From JBDIAR01 sp039812545 (GTDB taxonomy: Bacteria > Actinomycetota > Actinomycetes > Actinomycetales > Dermatophilaceae): DNA of 7,304 bases. The notes under the pieces were generated by a model that was not told the DNA's origin, searched no databases, and saw only the letters and a list, made by a program, of their open reading frames with translations. The first letter of the stretch is position 1. Each line of letters opens with the position of its first letter. The position numbers and the translations under genes are program-made. Positions 5,796 through 7,304 of this stretch are shown here, one piece after another. The stretch covers positions 1 to 7,304 of the forward strand of contig JBDIAR010000166.1 in assembly GCA_039812545.1 (NCBI GenBank), given 5' to 3'.

Positions 5796-6112
5796 GTGAC
5801 TCTTGACGTCCAGTACCACCCCGCGGCCCTTGCGGAACTCCGCGCAGAGATCGCCTGGTACGAGGGCCGTGGGGCGGGTCTCGGAGACCGCTTCGAAACC
5901 AGTGCCGATGACGTGATCGACACCGTCATGCAGTGGCCTGAATCCGGTGCATATGGCCGGGGTGGGACACCATCCCGGTAGTGAGGTCCAAACGGATCAC
6001 TGGCTTCCCGCACCAGGTGATCTACATCGCGCGAGCATCGGATCTCGTCGTACTCGCGCTCGCTCACGACACGCGCCTGCCTGGCTACTGGCGAGACCGC
6101 GTCAGCCCGTGA
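5796..6112 (+). pseudogene. RelE/ParE-family toxin, broken by a one-base frameshift
   Basis: GTG 5796 starts a protein with the family N-terminus (VTLDVQYHPAALAELRAEIA then WYEGRGAGLGDRFETSADDV), as in ParE/RelE toxins that follow this antitoxin type. The frame ends prematurely at a TAG (5979-5981). From about 5954 the -1 frame continues the fold: WPGWDTIPVVRSKRITGFPH, then QVIYIARASDLVVLALAHDT and a short tail to TGA 6110-6112. The join lies between about 5946 and 5956 (PESGA to WPGWD); one missing base would restore a product of about 105 residues, a normal length. The final strand with the arginines (VRSKRITGFP) and the LALAHD motif lie after the break, so the truncated product should be inactive. 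Real inactivation and sequencing error cannot be told apart here. Family toxins either cut mRNA at the ribosome or poison gyrase; which applies is unknown. Confidence 0.8.
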
Positions 6113-6139
6113 CTCCGGGGCTTTCCGGCGGTCCCCTGG

Positions 6140-6152
6140 TATGACTGACGCC
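6140..6152 (+). promoter_or_regulatory. Possible leaderless -10 box of the DinB-like gene
   Basis: TATGAC (6140-6145), then seven bases, then ATG 6153. It matches the spacing of the other leaderless starts but ends in C rather than T, so it is weaker evidence. It favours ATG 6153 over ATG 6141. Confidence 0.35.
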
Positions 6153-6881
6153 ATGAGCGAATCACTGGCCGATCGGACCTTCGAGAACCGGTCGCTGCGC
6201 GGGTCGCGGTTCGTCGGCTGCGACCTATCAGGGGTGGTCGTCCGCGGCAGCGAACTGGCGGGGATGGAACTCGATTCGCCGTGGCTGCTGGAGGGCGGGA
6301 CCCGGCTACTGGTCAACGGCGTCGATGTCGTGCCGTTGGTCGACGCCGAGTTGAACCGGCGATTCCCCGGGCGCGAGTTGCGTGGGGCCGCCGCGCCGGA
6401 CGGGTTGCGGGCCGCCTGGGCCGCGGTCGAAGCGGCGTGGGCGCAGACCGTGACTCGAGCCGTCGCGATGCCGGCGGGGACGGTCGACGCCTCGGTGGCC
6501 GGCGAGTGGTCCTTCGCCCAGACCCTGCGCCACCTCGTGATGGCCACCGACGTGTGGCTGGGCCGGGCGATCCTGGAACTTGCGCAGCCGTACCACCCGA
6601 TCGGGCTGCCCAACGACGACGTGGACACGCAGGCCTACGAGCCGTCCGTCTTCTCCGCCGAGGCGCCGACATTCGAGGAGGTGCTGGCGGCCCGGGGCGG
6701 GCGACAGGCGATGGTGCGCGAGTACCTGGCCACCGTGGCCGAGGATGACCTTCGCGCTGGACGGCGCAATCCGCACGCACCCTCGCATCCGGAGACCGTG
6801 TTGTCCTGCCTGCGGACCATCCTGGAGGAGGAGTGGGAGCACCACCGGTATGCCCTTCGTGACCTGGGCGCACTGGGGTAG
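6153..6881 (+). CDS. DinB-like protein with N-terminal pentapeptide repeats
   Basis: A 242-residue protein. Residues about 10-40 (FENRSLRGSRFVGCDLSGVV then VRGSELAGMEL) are six or so pentapeptide repeats. A linker with LVNGVDVVPLVDAELNRRFP (53-72) follows, then a DinB/DUF664-type four-helix domain from about 85: WSFAQTLRHLVMATDVWLGR (119-138) with metal-ligand candidate His127, and the last helix ILEEEWEHHRYALRDL (223-238) with His230/His231. DinB-superfamily proteins are metal-binding; some are thiol-dependent transferases, but most are uncharacterised. I recall this same pentapeptide-linker-DinB architecture as common in actinobacteria, so it is not a new fusion. ATG 6153 is chosen from the -10 spacing; ATG 6141 is the in-frame alternative and adds only four residues. 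It stands alone, 40 bases after the toxin remnant. Confidence 0.85.
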   Translation: MSESLADRTFENRSLRGSRFVGCDLSGVVVRGSELAGMELDSPWLLEGGTRLLVNGVDVVPLVDAELNRRFPGRELRGAAAPDGLRAAWAAVEAAWAQTVTRAVAMPAGTVDASVAGEWSFAQTLRHLVMATDVWLGRAILELAQPYHPIGLPNDDVDTQAYEPSVFSAEAPTFEEVLAARGGRQAMVREYLATVAEDDLRAGRRNPHAPSHPETVLSCLRTILEEEWEHHRYALRDLGALG

Positions 6882-6883
6882 CC

Positions 6884-6934
6884 GGGGGCGTGAGGGTTCG
6901 GTTCGGGGGCGCGGGGGGCTGTGTCGGTGGGGGG
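6884..6934 (+). other. G-rich run array, potential G-quadruplex
   Basis: Five runs of G (6884-6888, 6894-6896, 6905-6909, 6913-6918 and 6929-6934) lie on the plus strand just after the DinB-like stop. Loops of 5, 8, 3 and 10 bases mean it fits only a relaxed quadruplex pattern. It would be in the 3' end of the DinB-like transcript. Confidence 0.35.
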
Positions 6935-7006
6935 TGATAGGAATATGGTGGGCCTCTCTGCCCGTCGGGTTTCGTTGGGATTTATAAGGATTCGTCGCTT
7001 GCCGGC

Positions 7007-7041
7007 TTGCATGTCGATCAGAGTTACGATATTGTGCCGGT
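7007..7041 (+). promoter_or_regulatory. Promoter of the last gene, probably leaderless
   Basis: TTGCAT (7007-7012), a 17-base spacer, TATTGT (7030-7035) and six bases precede ATG 7042. No Shine-Dalgarno site is present. The surrounding 6936-7035 is lower in GC than the rest of the window. TACGAT (7025-7030) is an alternative -10 box. Confidence 0.45.
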
Positions 7042-7304
7042 ATGCCAGACAGCCCGCACAGCCTCGCCGAACCCCTCGGTTCGGTCGAGTCGGTTGCTGC
7101 GGCATCCGTGACTGCGGAGTCGCTGGCGGCTGGGTGTGAAGCGGTCGCGGCCGATATGTTGGCCGCGGTGGCGCAGGCGTGGCGGGTTCCCTCCGGCGAC
7201 CTGGCCGAGGCGGCTGGTGCGGTCGCGGGGGTGATCGCGGCGGGCCAGGCCATGCTGGTGGCGTTGACTCGGGAGGCGATCACCCGGGGGGTCGTGGTCG
7301 CCTC
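7042..7304 (+). CDS. N-terminus of an Ala-rich protein, perhaps DUF222/HNH type (partial, runs off the end)
   Basis: The first 87 residues are visible: MPDSPHSLAEPLGSVESVAA, then Ala/Val-rich helices ending with DLAEAAGAVAGVIAAGQAML and VALTREAITRGVVVA. The last part resembles the early helix of actinobacterial DUF222 (13E12-repeat) proteins, which carry a C-terminal HNH nuclease domain, with a helix ending in an Arg-Gly. The HNH part would lie beyond the window, so this is a weak call. ATG 7042 is the only good start: an in-frame TAA is at 6985-6987 and a promoter-like element lies directly upstream. The start codon sits inside a CCGGTATGCC copy of the window-wide word. Confidence 0.6.
   Translation, partial: MPDSPHSLAEPLGSVESVAAASVTAESLAAGCEAVAADMLAAVAQAWRVPSGDLAEAAGAVAGVIAAGQAMLVALTREAITRGVVVA

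Larger units (their letters stand above)
63..7046. repeat. Dispersed short word GGCATAC / GTATGCC (16 copies across the window)
   Basis: GCATAC or its complement starts at 64, 383, 812, 826, 1100, 1792, 1806, 1921, 2404, 3674, 3968, 4325, 4574, 5019, 5283, 5726, 6848 and 7040; all but 4574 and 5726 carry the extra G giving GGCATAC. Five copies extend to GGCATACCGG (382-391, 1791-1800, 3673-3682, 6845-6854, 7037-7046). A base-composition estimate at about 68% GC gives fewer than one GGCATAC expected on both strands. Copies occur in genes of both strands, in several reading frames, and in promoters. Confidence 0.7.

Noticed and set aside
6306..7283. 325-residue minus-strand frame opposite the DinB-like gene and the last gene
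   Set aside because: Low-complexity Pro/Arg/Ala/Gly composition, no motif, spans an intergenic region with a plus-strand promoter.
1..7304. CRISPR array, insertion sequence ends, tRNA or rRNA genes
   Set aside because: No spaced direct repeats of suitable length, no transposase motifs or terminal repeats with target duplications, no RNA gene signatures were seen.

Overview
The window is high-GC DNA with actinobacterial character. The MenB and MenC proteins are closest to mycobacterial-type sequences, GTG and TTG starts are used, and most lead genes lack a Shine-Dalgarno site and instead carry a TANNNT -10 box seven bases before the start codon, as in leaderless genes. Genus is not assignable by eye; a Micrococcales or Propionibacteriales relative is a guess.

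Layout. At 1-128 (minus) is the N-terminus of an unrecognised protein. At 304-1795 (minus) a two-gene operon encodes a Nudix hydrolase followed by menC (o-succinylbenzoate synthase), overlapping by 8 bases. Divergent from it, 60 bases away, are a pentapeptide-repeat protein (1856-2503) and a translationally coupled four-TM protein with a YcxB-like end (2500-3538) that contains a frameshift. A convergent SAM methyltransferase lies at 3544-4299 (minus). Divergent from that, at 4404-5372, is menB (1,4-dihydroxy-2-naphthoyl-CoA synthase). Next come a toxin-antitoxin pair with an intact antitoxin (5551-5793) and a frameshifted RelE/ParE toxin (5796-6112), a DinB-like protein with a pentapeptide N-terminus (6153-6881), and the start of an Ala-rich protein running off the end (7042-7304). 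No stretch longer than 300 bases lacks a gene. The gaps 129-303, 5373-5550 and 6882-7041 hold promoters and weak hairpins.

Function. MenC and MenB are two steps of the classical menaquinone pathway (OSB formation and naphthoate ring closure). The other genes have no visible metabolic link to it.

Most interesting signals: (1) a perfect 13-bp inverted repeat (1786-1817) over the -10 and start codon of the Nudix-menC operon; (2) strong over-representation of the word GGCATAC/GTATGCC (16 copies), in coding sequence of several frames and in promoters, resembling a genome-wide repeated word; (3) a repeated leaderless-promoter geometry that fixes several starts; (4) two single-base frameshifts; (5) an internal duplication in the membrane protein. 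I see no clear evidence of a wholly new multi-gene system.
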